DNA from: Azolla caroliniana | Taxonomy: Eukaryota > Polypodiophyta | DNA length: 64,000 nt | Reading direction: 5' to 3' | Assembly (NCBI GenBank): GCA_043228905.1 | Contig: JBHGNT010000016.1 | Location: 4,774,001-4,838,000 of the forward strand | Shown here: in pieces, positions 15,288 through 27,700 of the stretch | Layout of the letters: every line of letters begins with the position of its first letter | Numbering within the stretch: the first letter of the stretch is position 1 | Made by a program: the position numbers and the translations under genes | Notes under the pieces: model-generated | The model's database searches: none | Told to the model about the DNA's origin: nothing | The model's input: only the letters and a program-made list of their open reading frames with translations

Positions 15288-15437
15288 ATTATCGTCTTCC
15301 AAGAATATTACATTTCACGTGATACATGTGAAAGTGAGTAGTGACTCTCGATGTTTAAGAACTTTATCAATGATTGTTGCAATCGAGAGTGCGCATTGTG
15401 GTTGTGAGAGAAATTCGTGCAAGGATTGGGCTCGGTT

Positions 15438-15498
<61 letters not shown>
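15130..15498 (+). repeat. Dispersed repeat R with two (GA)n tracts
   Basis: TTTATTGTCCTCAAAG opens a stretch similar to 51541-52015, including GTGAAAGTGAGTAGTGACTCTC and GTGCAAGGATTGGGCTCGGTTGAA. Pure (GA)n runs lie at about 15246-15282 and 15441-15498. The second run abuts the left end of LINE-1 and is probably the target of that insertion. Confidence 0.6.
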
Positions 15499-15500
<2 letters not shown>

Positions 15501-15509
15501 TAGAGCCCG

Positions 15510-18289
15510 GAATCCTAAGTGAAATACATCCATTTAGTAATTGCTACCATGAAGCCTTAATTGTTGTCCTCACATGTGTTAAACCCTTGTTCTCAATGAA
15601 ATATTGAACAATAGATATCCATGGTTGTGAGTTTGAACACATGTCTTGTAATAATGAAAATCTATGAGCCATCATATGCTTAGATAAGTTCAATACTCCA
15701 GCTCCCCCCAAGCGCTTAGGAGTTGCTAGATGATTCCATGCAACCCAAGTGATTCCCATCTTATCCCTTTTCTTCCACAACAAATATCGAAGAGGTTGCA
15801 AAATAGAATGCAAAGCCTTCTTTGTCCACGACAGCAATGGCAAGTAATATAATATCATAGGTTTTATAATAAATTGTACAACCTTCAAACGTACATGAAA
15901 TGGCCAAGATTGTGATTTCCAATACATGAACTTATCCCTCAACTTACTAGACATCCATTCAATCAATTGACCATTTGTAACATTCATTCCTAATGGATAG
16001 CCCAAGTGTCGAAAAATAGAGCCTTTCTTCACCACGGATCCTTGCCATCCTAAACATTCAAAATCCCTTTCAGTACATGATATGAGACTAGACTTCCTCC
16101 AATTAATATGTAATCCGGAAGCCAATGCAAATTGTTTCCATACAAGCATCCCCTTCTTAAGATTCTCTCGTGAGGCTTGTAGAAACATGAAAGAATCATC
16201 AACCAAAGCTTGTGCAACTAGTTGCCCTCTAAACGGAAGGTGTAGACCCACAATATCACCATCTGTTGCAAGCCTTGATAACATCACTAACAAGGGATGA
16301 GTAACAATAGCAAACAACAATGGGCTAATAGGGCATCCTTGACGAACTAATCTTGTAAGGGTAATATCTGATGTAACTCCTCCATTAAGTATGACTCGAG
16401 ACACCGCATCTTGTCCTTATAAAAATATGAGGCGAGACATACGAGGTCCAAAGCCCATTGTATGCATTAACCCAGAAACAAAGGACCAATTAACATGATC
16501 ATAAGCTTTCTCCAAATCTAATTGCACCATAATCAATTCTTGATGAGTGTTTCGAGCATAATCCATGGCCATTTGAACATTCAACACATTATGCAATATA
16601 TTCCTACCTGCAATAAAACCATATTGGGCGGGATGTATCAACTTTGGCAAATACTTTTGTAATCTATTTACCAAGACCTTTGTAAATATCTTATATAACC
16701 CCCCCATCAAAGAAATAGGTCTCCACTGATAAAATGACTCTGGAGATGCCACCTTTGGAACTAATTTAATTAGACCAACCTTCCAAGCTTGAGGCATACG
16801 ACCAAAATCCCAAGAATGTTGAAACATCAAAGTTAAGGCCCCCTTTAAAATGTGTGAATATCGCTTAAAAACTTCATTTGTCAAGCCATCCCAACTAGGG
16901 CTCTTACCACTAGGAAGATGCCTTAAAACTGTGTCCACCTCGTCCTCAATGAAATCCGCATCCAATTCATGACTAATGAGGTCATGCACAATACATCCAA
17001 TCACATCATAAAACTCATGACGTGCTCTACTCACCTCATTTGTCATTAACAATTGTGGGCCAATCAACTCCTTAAAGTAATGAACACATATGTCAATTAT
17101 TTTAGTAGGATCCACTATCCATTCATCGCCTTGCTTCACATGTACCACATTAGATCGAGTATAAGTAGGATGTAAAGCTTGGAAAAACAAATGGGATTGA
17201 CATTGATTATCTATGAGCCCATCCCTCAATTGTCGCATCTTCGCATAACGATAACTTTGGCATTGCAACTGAGAAATAATAACATGCAATTGACTTTGGA
17301 TATCCAAAAGCTCCTCATCTAAAGGTGCACATATCAATAATGCATTACACCTAGAGAGAACTTGTGAGAATTTTAGAAGAAGACCTCTTCTTCGTTGAGC
17401 ATTAATTACTCCATACATACGATGAACGATCTTAATATTTCGTAATGTGATATCCCATGCTTTAACTCCTTTAAGATTCACTTCTTGTGAAAAATTTACC
17501 AAAATTTTCTCCATGAGAGAATCAAAGTGAGATTGAAGCAAGAGAGAAGAGTTAAAGCGTAATGGAGGCTTTCCAAGTAAGGATTTATACATGTCAATCG
17601 CATGACCACAAATCTCCAAACAAATAGGAAAGTGATATGAAGTTCCTACATATTGTAAAACTGCCATACGAAGTGATGTCGGTAAAAAAGAATCATTGTG
17701 CATCACATACATTCTATATAACCGACTCCATGTTTGTCTATGTTGAGCGGATTGGAAAGTAAAACCTGGATCATTCCCATGCAACCATGTCCAAACATCC
17801 AACTTCAAAACCTCCATAGCCAATGAATCCCAAGCAAGTTGCTCAAGATCATCCATGATTGAGTGTTCAGACGTAGATTGAGATGCATCAACACACATGT
17901 TAAAATCACCCATAAGTAATCCTGGACGACCCACACATAGGGTTTGACAGAGTGAGCCCCATAATGCAATACATTGAGTGGCTTGGTTAGGGGCATAAAT
18001 CCCAACCACCCACACAACCTCGCCAAAAAAAGTGATTTCTAGAACCAAAAACCGACCATAAGGATCATTATGCACCACCTGAAGAAAATACACCTGAATA
18101 ATGATTATTAAGATGTCCTGCATAGAATGATGAATATCCACACAAATGAACTGTGGATCCTACTAACTCATGACACTTATGCTCAACTGCACATAATATA
18201 TCCTATTCTTTACTTAATAAAGTTTGCCATAATATATACTTCTTATGAGGAGAACATGCCCCTCTCACATTCCATGTTACCACTTTCAT
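15510..18289 (-). pseudogene. LINE-1 ORF2: endonuclease and reverse transcriptase (inverted part)
   Basis: Begins at 18289 with MKVVTWNVRGA, the first motif of an APE-type endonuclease, and continues with GIYAPN and LLMGDFN. The reverse transcriptase follows: KVGLIKLVPKV, the QLDLEKAYDHV block with the first catalytic Asp, RQGCPISPLLF, and a VDDSFMF catalytic box (usual form FADD). After KASW a TAG replaces a Trp codon, and similarity to LINE-2 stops near 15510. Damage: a stop in the endonuclease (near 18225), a frameshift before 18141, a TAA at about 16415, and the terminal TAG. The C-terminal region is not lost but lies at 43926-44797 in the opposite orientation. Confidence 0.85.
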
Positions 18290-18545
18290 TCAGTCAACAA
18301 TGTTATGGGTGCACTTGCTCCTTTAGAGCAACCGATGTCATGAAACTAGTCAAAGCATGTTCCAATGCTTCATATGGATTTTCATGCACCATATCCTTAG
18401 AGTTGTCTAGCAAACTCTTTTGTTAAGGTTCTCTCGCTTGACGAAAACCTCGAGAATTCGATGAATTTACAACCTGTCCCAATGAATCAAATTGAAGGTG
18501 AAGGGGTAATCCCTTATCCCTAAATTGTCTTTGCTAAGGAACTTT

Positions 18546-19513
18546 TCAAGGACCCTCCCTAGTTCCTGAATTACTTTTCCAAGTAGTCTCACGAGTAGTG
18601 GGCAAACTATTACGTTGCATATTCAATGATTTGGCCTTCGACTTGCCCTTACCCTGATGCCAATCCTTTTCAACAACAAAATCATTACTAGTTCTATCCA
18701 ACGGTTTTTTCCCCTTATCTATAACCACCAAATTTTGTTTTTCCATATCCATAGATTGAGTTCCCTTATTCTTAGGGCCCAAACCTTGAAGTGAAACCTC
18801 TTTATAACCTGCTCTAGATGATGTTCCTTCATCCATAACAACCACCATATCTGACACACCAACATCTTTCCCAACTTCTTCCTTACCATTCCCTTCATTA
18901 GGAACCTCTATAGTTGAAGGACAATGACGATGGCATTCCGCCATAAAGTGACCCCATTTACCACATCCAAAATAGTGACCTGCAAATGTCTCCCACTTCA
19001 ATTTAAAACAAAGTCTTTTCATTCCAGGTGTGTTCATACGCACCCATCCTAGCCTCTTACTACTTGTATCCCATAACACACAAAATCTGCACTTATTTGT
19101 AGCATTTGCATGTGGAGATACCAACACTTTACCCATTTGACTCATCAACTCTAGTAAAAGTGGCCATAAAAAAGCATGCTTACAATCCACTGTTACCCAA
19201 ATAGGGCATTCTTGTTTCAACAAAGCATGATAGTCCACAACAAGGGACCATTGCATTACATGCACCAATCGTTTATCAAAAAACACTGGAACTTTAGCCA
19301 ACAGTGCACTTCGATATTCCGATGAACGAAACACTACATCATAAAACCCTCGTGGTCTTGCATATATATTTTCAACACAATTTGGTGACACGATTGTGTT
19401 CAACCATTGTTTAATCCAATTAATGTATGGGAGTTTCCTAGTAAAAAACAATATAACTACACAATCATAGAATACATCAAAAGATTGCAACACTACCTTA
19501 GCATCAACATCCA
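18546..19513 (-). pseudogene. LINE-1 ORF1, C-terminal part (DUF4283 and zinc knuckle)
   Basis: A gag-like ORF1 typical of plant L1 elements: a DUF4283-like RNA-binding region (FYDCVVILFFTRKLPYINWI ... CPIWVTVDC) followed by a zinc knuckle and a basic, low-complexity tail. In the knuckle HYFGCGKWGHFMAEC the first Cys is Tyr; LINE-2 keeps the full CX2CX4HX4C. The N-terminal part is at 43390-43707, separated by the 23.9-kb C1 insertion. The frame continues across the junction when one ATCCA copy is discounted. Confidence 0.85.
19509..19513. repeat. TSD of C1, left copy (ATCCA)
   Basis: ATCCA precedes the first base of the C1 5' LTR and is repeated at 43390-43394 immediately after the 3' LTR. 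Confidence 0.9.
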
Positions 19514-19819
19514 TGTTGAGAATCAAGCTCAACTTGGTGTAGTGTGTGAACTCACCTTGAGAGTGAATAGACACTCCAACGGTCAAGAGTCACCATTATG
19601 TCACCTCTTTGTAATCTAGCATTTAGTATGAGTCATAGACTCATATTCTATGACACATAACTTATGAGCTTTCACATTCCCCATGCTCCATGAGTCTTGT
19701 AGTTAATGAAGAGAGAGGGTGACTATATAAAGCACCCTCCTCCCACCTTGTATCAAGTCAAGTCTTTCTCCTTTGTTAATATACTTTTACCTTGCGTATT
19801 CTATGTGTCCCACTCCTTG

Positions 19820-19857
<38 letters not shown>

Positions 19858-19928
19858 TCTCTCTCTCTCATATACACACATAACTCACATCTCTTCCGCT
19901 TCACAAGAATCGTATCCGATTCTTTACA
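19514..19928 (+). repeat. C1 5' LTR
   Basis: 415 bases, TGTTGAGA...TTTACA. Contains a TATA box (CTATATAAAG at 19723-19732) and a (CT)n(CA)n(CT)n microsatellite near its 3' end. Pairs with 42985-43389. Confidence 0.93.
19723..19732 (+). promoter_or_regulatory. C1 LTR TATA box
   Basis: CTATATAAAG, conserved in the 3' LTR, at the position expected of the U3 promoter about 200 bases from the LTR end. Confidence 0.65.
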
Positions 19929-19940
19929 TGGTATCAGAGC
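19929..19940 (+). other. C1 primer-binding site (initiator Met tRNA)
   Basis: TGGTATCAGAGC directly follows the 5' LTR; this is the usual copia primer site complementary to the 3' end of initiator tRNA-Met. Confidence 0.93.
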
Positions 19941-20105
19941 GATTTGGTAGCTTGATTTAGCCCATTCGCCTCATCGTGATCGTGTGTTGTGCTCTACGCC
20001 GACAACCAAGAACCGGCTCATCGCTATCGTAGCTTCGCTACATAGCTCACATTCGAAGAGAGAAGAAGAAGAAGAAGAAGAAGAAGAAGAAGAAGAATCG
20101 ACATA

Positions 20106-20843
20106 ATGAATGCTCAAATGGGGAGCGCTCTCCCTACCGAGAAGTTGGATCGAAACAACTTCGCATCTTGGGAGTACAAGATGCACCAATACCTTGTCGG
20201 ACAAGGCTATTGGAGCTACATCAAAGGAGAGCACGAAGACCGACCCGCCGAAGCAGCTCCCGGATACGCGACATGGGAGCAAGCCGCAAGCTGCATGATG
20301 TATTGCTTGGCGACATGTGTTCACGATCACATGCTCGGCTACATTCGTGAAGCCAAGACACCGAAGGAGGCATGGGAAAATCTACGAAAGATTTTCGCGG
20401 CGAACAAAACCGCAAGAAGGCTTCAACTCCGCCAAGAGTTGAACAACATTCAACAAAGGGACATGTCCATTGCGACATACACCTTGAAGATCAAGGAGCT
20501 TTGCGACTCACTCGGCTCGATAAGCGTAAGTATAGATGCTGATGAGATGGTGCAAATATGCCTCAGTGGCCTCGCATCACGGATCGGCGCGATGCGAACC
20601 ACCGTTCTAGCAAGGGAGAAATCTCCCTCCTTCTTCGAGCTCCAATCAATACTATTGGTCGAAGAAAACCATGTGCGTACAAGGAGCAACGAGTTGGAAG
20701 GCCACATGCTCTACACGCACTCGAACGGAGGAAGAGGACGCAGACGAGTGAGAGGCCGATTCGGCCAAGAACAAGGCGGACGGGGTCCGACCTACGACAA
20801 CAACTCCGACCGTGGCGGAATGTACGGGCACAACTCCGACTAA
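20106..20843 (+). pseudogene. C1 gag (UBN2-type capsid protein)
   Basis: 245 residues from ATG to a premature TAA at 20841-20843. Residues 10-200 show the copia capsid pattern (KLDRNNFASWEYKM, EAWENLRKIF, LRQELNNIQQRDMSIATYTL, LSGLASRIGAMRTTVL). The usual CCHC zinc knuckle is absent. In its place is an arginine-glycine stretch (GGRGRRRVRGRFGQ) and short repeats (DRGGMYGHNSD). The frame continues past the stop into the protease. A (GAA)n run lies just before the start codon (about 20058-20096). Confidence 0.85.
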
Positions 20844-22436
20844 AAAGCTCGTGGCGGAATGTATGCACACAACTCCGACCGTGGCGGAATGTTCATGATG
20901 AAACATAGAGCAAACTCTATGTCAGCCTCTACCTCAACTAGTGCCTCCGGTCCGGAAGACGTATGGTTCGTCGATTCCGGTGCCTCGAACCATATGACAT
21001 TGCATCAAGAATGGTTCTGAGAACTTCAAGAGCCGGACCAATTTGGCTATGTCGAAACCGGAGACGACACTACGCACCCGATTCGGCACATCGGCAATGT
21101 TCCGTTCGGAAAACAAGGTAAGCAAAATTACATTAAAAATGTCTTGCATGTACCGACCATTACGAAGAATTTGGTCTCCGTCGGCCAAATTGTAGAGCAA
21201 GGGATGCAAGTTCGATTTAATGAAGGTGGGTGCTTCATCGAAAAAGAGGACCGACTCATCGCACGCGGACAAAGAGAGGGCCGAATGTTCATTCTCGACT
21301 CACACGAGATGAAATCAGCCATGTTCGCAAAGGGCATGAAAACCGACTCCGACATAGAGTTGTGGCACAAGCGAATCGGCCACATCAATCTCAACAAACT
21401 CAAAGAGATGAAATCGAAAGGAGTCGTCATCGGACTCCCGACATTCAAAGAGAAGGAGATTGAAGGTGTATGCGAAGCGTGCCAATTCGGCAAGCAACAC
21501 TGACACCCGTTCCCGAAAGAGCGGAACGTGAGCAAAGGTCTACTCTACGTAGTCCATTCCGACGTATGGGGACCGGTGCAAATGGCTACTTTCGGCGGAT
21601 TCCGATATTACACGCTCTTCATCGACGACTTCTCTAGGCACACTTGGATCTACCCGATGCGGCAAAAGAGCGAAGTGTTCGGACACTTCCAAACATTCAA
21701 GAATGAAGTCGAGAAAGCCACGGGCCGACATGTACGTTGTCTTCGATTGGATGGCGGCAATGACTACTTCTCGAACGATTTCACGGTGTATCTCCGAAAG
21801 GAAGGAATTCGGTGAGAATTCACTTGCCGACACACTCCGCAACAAAACAGAGTAGCCGAGCGCAAAAATCGGCACATCCTCGAAGTAGCGCGGGCCATGA
21901 TGAACGAGAAGCATATGCCCAAGTCATATTGGGCCGAAGCTGCAAATACGGCTGTCTACCTAATGAACCGATGCACAACATCCGGCGTGCACGAGGTCAC
22001 TCCGCACGAAAATACTTCGGAAAGAAGCCGGACTTATCGCACACTCGGATATTCGGCGCGATAGCGTACGTGCACATCCTCGACAAGAAGTGTCAAAAGC
22101 TTGACCCGAAGTCGGCGAAATGTATCCTCGTAGGATACTCACTGGAGCAAAAGGGGTACAAGTGCTACAACCCTTCAACTCGAAAATCTCGAGTAAGTCG
22201 AGACGTCGTTTTTGACGAGTCTGCATTCTGGTATGCACCAGAGACAACTCCGACTCCGACTTCGCTCGACCCGGAATCCACCGAACAAGAGATAGAGGAT
22301 GAAGATCGCCTTACGCGCATGTTCGAAGAAAGTCCGATCACAACCCGACTAAGCGGACCACAAGAGCCTTTGAGCGATCAAAGCACATCACGGACTAGCC
22401 CGAAGATGGACAAAGGCAAGGCGAAAATGTCGGAAT
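20844..22436 (+). pseudogene. C1 pol, first half: protease and integrase
   Basis: The protease active site DSGAS is at 20972-20986 (FVDSGASNHM). The integrase zinc domain (WHKRIGHINLNKL ... CEACQFGKQH) ends at a TGA (21501-21503). The catalytic core follows: HSDVWGPV with the first Asp, RLDGGNDYFSNDF with the second, QQNRVAERKN with Glu. A further stop lies near 21815 and a frameshift near 22010; the frame then resumes as KYFGKKPDLSHTRIFG and runs to the G1 insertion. The second half is at 40999-42746. Confidence 0.88.
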
Positions 22437-22440
22437 ACGA
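22437..22440. repeat. TSD of G1, left copy (ACGA)
   Basis: ACGA abuts the G1 LTR; the matching copy is at 40995-40998. Removing G1 plus one copy restores the reading frame of C1 (SEYEDDES). Confidence 0.75.
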
Positions 22441-22510
22441 TGTCGTGTTACTACGCTTTCGCGGGTGAAATGAGACAGGACCGCGGGGGCCCTGAACCAA
22501 GGAGCGTGAG

Positions 22511-22556
<46 letters not shown>

Positions 22557-23109
22557 AAAACAATTTGATTATAACACCAATAACGATTACAACCGACACA
22601 CTGACAACGGACCCAACACAGGAGTCCACGCACACACACACGGATGTCACAGGCAGTCCACACACACACATGGATGTCACACGCCAAACACAGAAACACG
22701 AAGGGAGAGCCTCTGCTGGAAGCGCACGGGCTATCCACGAAGCAGAGGTGACGATCTCCAAAACCCACAGAGAATGACAACTGAAGGAGGAGAGAGACCT
22801 CGGTGCACGGTCCGGCAACACTTCGTCCTCGCTAACGCTTGATAACCTATTCTTCCTTCTCTTCTTCCTTATATAGGTCGTTGGGGAGAGACCATTCTCC
22901 TTCAGTCACAGTCACATTACTTTATTCTCTGTCCCTTCGGACAGAGATACGCATCGATTTCCTAATAAATATGTCACACCTAGTATATTTACATCAGCCA
23001 CCCTACACATAATTATGTACAAGTTAACAATTCACACGCCCACACATGGAAGGGCCGGTTCGTGCACGGTTTCTCTCGTTTCCTCCTAGGGACGGTTTTC
23101 TCCACGACA
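22441..23109 (-). repeat. G1 3' LTR
   Basis: 669 bases, pairs with 40364-40994 (631 bases). The size difference comes from a (GA)n tract and an extra block near 22655-22690 that repeats GGATGTCACA. Substitutions by eye are roughly 20-25, mostly C/T and G/A. Confidence 0.9.
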
Positions 23110-23182
23110 TCCACCCCCACCAAACCGTGCGTCCACCGGTACGCGCTAGATACAACACTAGTCGGAGAAAACCGGCCCGCCT

Positions 23183-24254
23183 TCACGCGTCGCTGCCCGG
23201 ATCCTCGTATGTTTCGAGCCGGTCGTCATCGTTGGTCGCACGTTCCAGGTCTGGCTCTTCCTCTTGCCGTTTCTTGAATACCTTGACCCTTTTCCTTGCC
23301 ACCGACACCGCCATCCGTGTCCTGTCGAGCTTCGCAAGATGATACGTGTCGTTGTCGTTCGCCCTTGTTACCGTATAGGGCCCGAACCACCTCATCGCAA
23401 ACTTATGCACCGTCTTGTGCTGATTGTCGAGGTTGCTGTCGTACACCAGCACCCAGTCACCTTCCTCGATCTTCCTCAGCCTCAATCGGTGAGTTCGGTC
23501 GAACCGACTTTTGTTCTTCTCTCGTGGTGTACACAGCTTGTCCTTCGCCCAATCCACGTCTTCCGGTCTTCGCTCGAGTTGTCGGATCCTCGCTGCCAGC
23601 AACTCTTCTCGGCTCATCTCGTCCTTCTAGTCCATCGCGGCCCACGATGTGATCGTTTTCTCCGCCGGCATGATTGGCTTTTGCCCGTACATCAGCTCCA
23701 CTGGCATGAACCCCATCACCGAACTGTGCGCAGTTCGATCCGCCCGTAGTGCGTAAGGAAGGAGCCACGGCCAATTCCCGACCTGTCCTTCGCATGCACG
23801 TACTAACGCCTTCACGATGGGCCCATGACCACGCTCTACCTTCCTGTTGGCCTCTGGATTGTACGTCGTGGTGAGCGAGAGTTTAATCCCTAGCCGGTCA
23901 AACAACTCTTCAACCTCTTGCGCGTCTAGTTCTCCGCGGTCAGCCACAATCTTTCCTACACACCCGTACCGGCACACCACTTCTTCGATCAGAATCGGCA
24001 CACGGCCGCGGTTGTTCTGTTCTGCAACGCTCGGCCTTCCACCTGGTTCTCAGGTCCTCCCGAGCGAGCACCAGATATCGTCTGTGTCCTACCCCCATCG
24101 GCATAGTCACTAAATCCACCATCCATTTGAAGTGGACAGTTGGTGGGTAGGTTGGATGAAGCTCGTCTCGATGCTGGACTGTAGAGTGCATCTGGCAATT
24201 CTCACAGGTTGTCACAAAATGATGCACATCCCGGTACAGCCCCGACCACCAATA
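23183..24254 (-). pseudogene. G1 integrase, core and C-terminal part
   Basis: Continues the integrase from the C2 insertion: YWWSGLYRDVHHFVTTCENCQMH completes the zinc finger (CENC intact). Then come MVDLVTMPMG, IVADRGELD and NPEANRKVERGHG (D, D, E positions), and at the C terminus RWFGPYTV, a GPY/F module. No chromodomain follows. Breaks: a frameshift near 24040-24000 and a TAG between WAAMD and KDEMSREELL (about 23627). Confidence 0.85.
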
Positions 24255-24259
24255 CTTAC
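24255..24259. repeat. TSD of C2, left copy (CTTAC)
   Basis: CTTAC borders C2 on the left and recurs at 36800-36804 on the right. Confidence 0.92.
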
Positions 24260-24582
24260 TGTAGGGAATGGACAAGGCCGTCAGTGCGGAAGAGATCACA
24301 CAGTATGAATCTGTGAGGAAGAAATTACATGCGTATGAGAGAGGGAAGAACAAAATACGTACATTGAGAGAGAGAGAGAGAGGTACAAAGAGTATATCTA
24401 TATTCATAAAAGGGCAACCGTTACAACAATGAACAACCAACCTTTACAAAAGGTTACAAAGTCACTTTATATAGTGACTCACTTAGGGCAATTGCCCTTT
24501 ATGTTATTTACAGAAATAGCCCGAACTTGGGCTCTCTAGGAGGATAGTGTGAATACGTCCATTATACATTTGTTTTTCGACA
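24260..24582 (-). repeat. C2 3' LTR
   Basis: 323 bases; contains GAGA run and TATA box (CTTTATATAG at 24465-24474, minus-strand CTATATAAAG). Next to a polypurine tract (ACGAGGGAG on the minus strand, 24583-24591). Confidence 0.93.
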
Positions 24583-24778
24583 CTCCCTCGTAATGGGCGT
24601 ATACATGGGCTATCAAAAAAAAATACAGGTATAGGCATAGGTTCTCGGACAGATCGGTTTTGTTTGAATCGGCATGATCCGAAGACAGAAGACCGAACCG
24701 GTCGGGTCGGAAAAGCTGAAGCCGATCGTCAGTGAACCGATGTCTATTGTCTGAAACCGTCCTTCACTATGTCCGGCT

Positions 24779-27700
24779 TCAACCGGACCGATATGTTGTT
24801 ACGCCCATCTGTTGCCGAAGAGACCGGAACCGGTCTGCCGAAAGACACTTGGTCATTCCATCTACGACATCATCGGTTGTGGATATCTTCTCTAAACCGA
24901 TTTTCCCAGAAATGACGCAGTCCTGAACGAAGTGATATCGAACTTCGATATGCTTGGAGGTGTTGTGATGAACCGGATTTTTCGAGAAAGCAACAACAGT
25001 CTGACTGTCGCTGTAGACAACTGGAGCCAAGTTGGAGTTAACTTGCCGAAACGTGTGCGCCAGCCGACCAAGCCATAAAGCTTCTTTCGCTGCGTCGGAG
25101 GTAGCTACATATTCTGCTTCGGTCGTTGAGGTGGTTGTGCACTCATGAAGTTTCAACTTCCACGAGATTGCTCCATTGCCAAATTTAAAGCAATATCTGG
25201 TTGTTGACTTGCAACTGTCCACACAGCCGGCAAAGTCCGAGTCGGTGTAACCGGCTACGCCTGAAGTTGAGTTCGGACCGAAAAGGATGCCGTGGTCTTT
25301 TGTGCCAGCTAAATATCTGAACACATGCTTGACTGCGTTCCAATGCGATCAGCCGGGATTGTGCATAAATCTACTGATGACTCCTACGGCGTGAGAAATA
25401 TCAGGCCGTGTCGCGACCATCGCGTACATCAGAGAGCCTACTGCCAGTGCATACGGTACCGACTTCATGTCTTCCCCCTCCGGACCAAATGTCGGGCAGT
25501 CTCGCTGAGAAAGCCGAAGATGAACGGGGAGCGGGGTCAAAGCAGACTTGGCCGATTGCATGTTGAAGCGTTCCAAGACACGTCCGATGTAGTCGGTTTG
25601 AGACAGAAAAAGCTGTCTTTTGGCGTGATTCTGACTAATCTTCATTCCGAGTATGTGTCTTGCCGGACCGAGGTCCTTCATGGTAAACGTCAATCGCAAT
25701 TTCCGAACGAGTTCGGTGAGCTCTCCGGTATGCCGACCGGAGAGTAGCATGTCGTCCACGTAGATGATGAGGAAGATGGGAGAACCGTCTTGAGCTGTTT
25801 TGGTGAAGAGGCAATGGTCCTCATCGCTCTTGGAGAAGCCGACCGACTGGATGAAATCGTCGAACTTCTTGTACCACTGTTGGGGTGCCTGTTTCAGGCC
25901 ATAGAGACTCTTCCTGAGTCGGCAGACAAGATGTTCCTGACCGGTGGCCACAAAGCCTTTCGGCTGCTCCATGTAGATTTCCTCCTTTAGATCACCGTGG
26001 AGGAATGCCGTTTTCACATCTAGCTGAATCAGCTCCAAATTGTCGGCAGCCACAACACCGAGCATGAAACGAAGGGTGGTCATTTTCACCACTGGTGAAA
26101 AGATTTTGTCGAAGTCGACACCATATTCCTATCGAAATCCCTTCGCAACTAATCTAGCCTTGTACTTTGGGGTGGTTGAGTCAGACGTCTCCTTTAGTCT
26201 ATAGACCCACTTGCAAGGAAGAGCACGTCGATTCTTCAGTAAGTCGACCAGATCCCAAGTCTTGTTGGCGCGGATGGAATGCATTTCCAACTCCATTGCC
26301 AGATGCCAGGTGGCTGAATCGGCAGTTGCTGATGCTTCTTCGTAGGACGTCGGTTCGCCGGCGTCGGTGAAGAAAATTCCGGGAGAGTACCTCTCCGGAT
26401 CTTCGAGGTATGACTGGACTAGTCGCACCGGGTGTCGATGTCGGATGCTCGGAAGCCGAGCCATTCGGCTGTGCCGAATCTGTGGATTTGGTGCGAGAGA
26501 AGTCGGTTACCTGTGAAACCGGTCTCGTGTTGTGTGTTGGGCCGTCATGAAGGGTTGGCACTTCGGAAAATATTACCCTTCGGACTTCAATAGGCCTTTT
26601 GGCCGTTTTGTGCATAGTCGACCCGTTGAACACGACGTCCGATTTGCCTATGCTCGGGGTCCCAGAGTCGGTATCCGATCTTGCCATCGGGTCCGTACCC
26701 GAGGAAAACGCATTTCCTTGATCTCGGTTCGAGCTTTCGGCGGTCGTCTTTCGGTATCAGGGCGTATTCCTCGCAACCGAAAATCCTCAGCTTATCATAA
26801 TTCGGCTTTCTGCCGGTCCATATTTCCTGAGGTATCTTAATTCCTAGAGGTCTACTTGGCGACATATTGATTATGTGTACTGCCGTGAGTAGAGCCTCTG
26901 CCCAGAAGCCATCCGACAGTCCGGAGTGTTGGAGCATGGATACAACGCATTCTTGAATCGTCTGATTCATGCGTTCTGCGATTCCGTTCTGCTCTGGACT
27001 ATATGGTGCCGTATATTCACGTCTAATGCCGCGTTCTCGGAAAAATTTGACGAATTCATCAGATTTGAACTCACCTCCATTGTCGGTTCGGAGACACTTC
27101 AGTTTTCGACCGGTCTGGTTTTCGACCATTGCGAGCCAATCTGAGAAGATCGAGAACACCCGATCTTTGGTTCTGATGGGGTAAGCCCACACCTTCCAAA
27201 TCGAGTCGTCAATGAAACTGACGAAGTACGAGGCACCACCGAGTGACTGATGTGGCATCGGGCCACAGACGTCCGAGTGGACCAAATCGAGCGAGCTCGA
27301 CTCTCTTGGTGCTGATGTCGGGTGTGATGCGGCTACCTGTTTGCCGTACTGGCAATGCTCGCAAAACTGATGGTCTGAGAAGGAGAGTTTTGGGATGTAT
27401 CCGGCTCTGGATAGGTGTGTGATGTCGGTCTTGCTAAGGTGTCCAAGTCGTCCATGCCATAAGGATGACACAGGGATATCTACCAGAAATAAGTCACCCT
27501 CTCTGAGTGTGACATACAAAGGGTACAATGAGTGTACCTTTGGTCCTCTAGCAAGCAGGAGGTTCCCTCTATGGAGTGTCCACCCTCCTGATGAGAAACC
27601 AGCACGGATGCCAGCTTCATCAAGTTGTCCGACTGAGATCAAGGGTCGTGAGAGCTCAGGAACGTGTCGGACGTTGTGTAGTATGAGTGTAGAGCCACCC

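Noticed and set aside
15175-15522. Open frame made of Arg-Glu repeats, and its Leu-Ser counterpart on the other strand
   Set aside because: Translation of (GA)n microsatellites; no conserved sequence.
22378-22821. Cys- and Val-rich minus-strand frame near the C1/G1 border
   Set aside because: Translation of CA and GA repeats within the G1 LTR.
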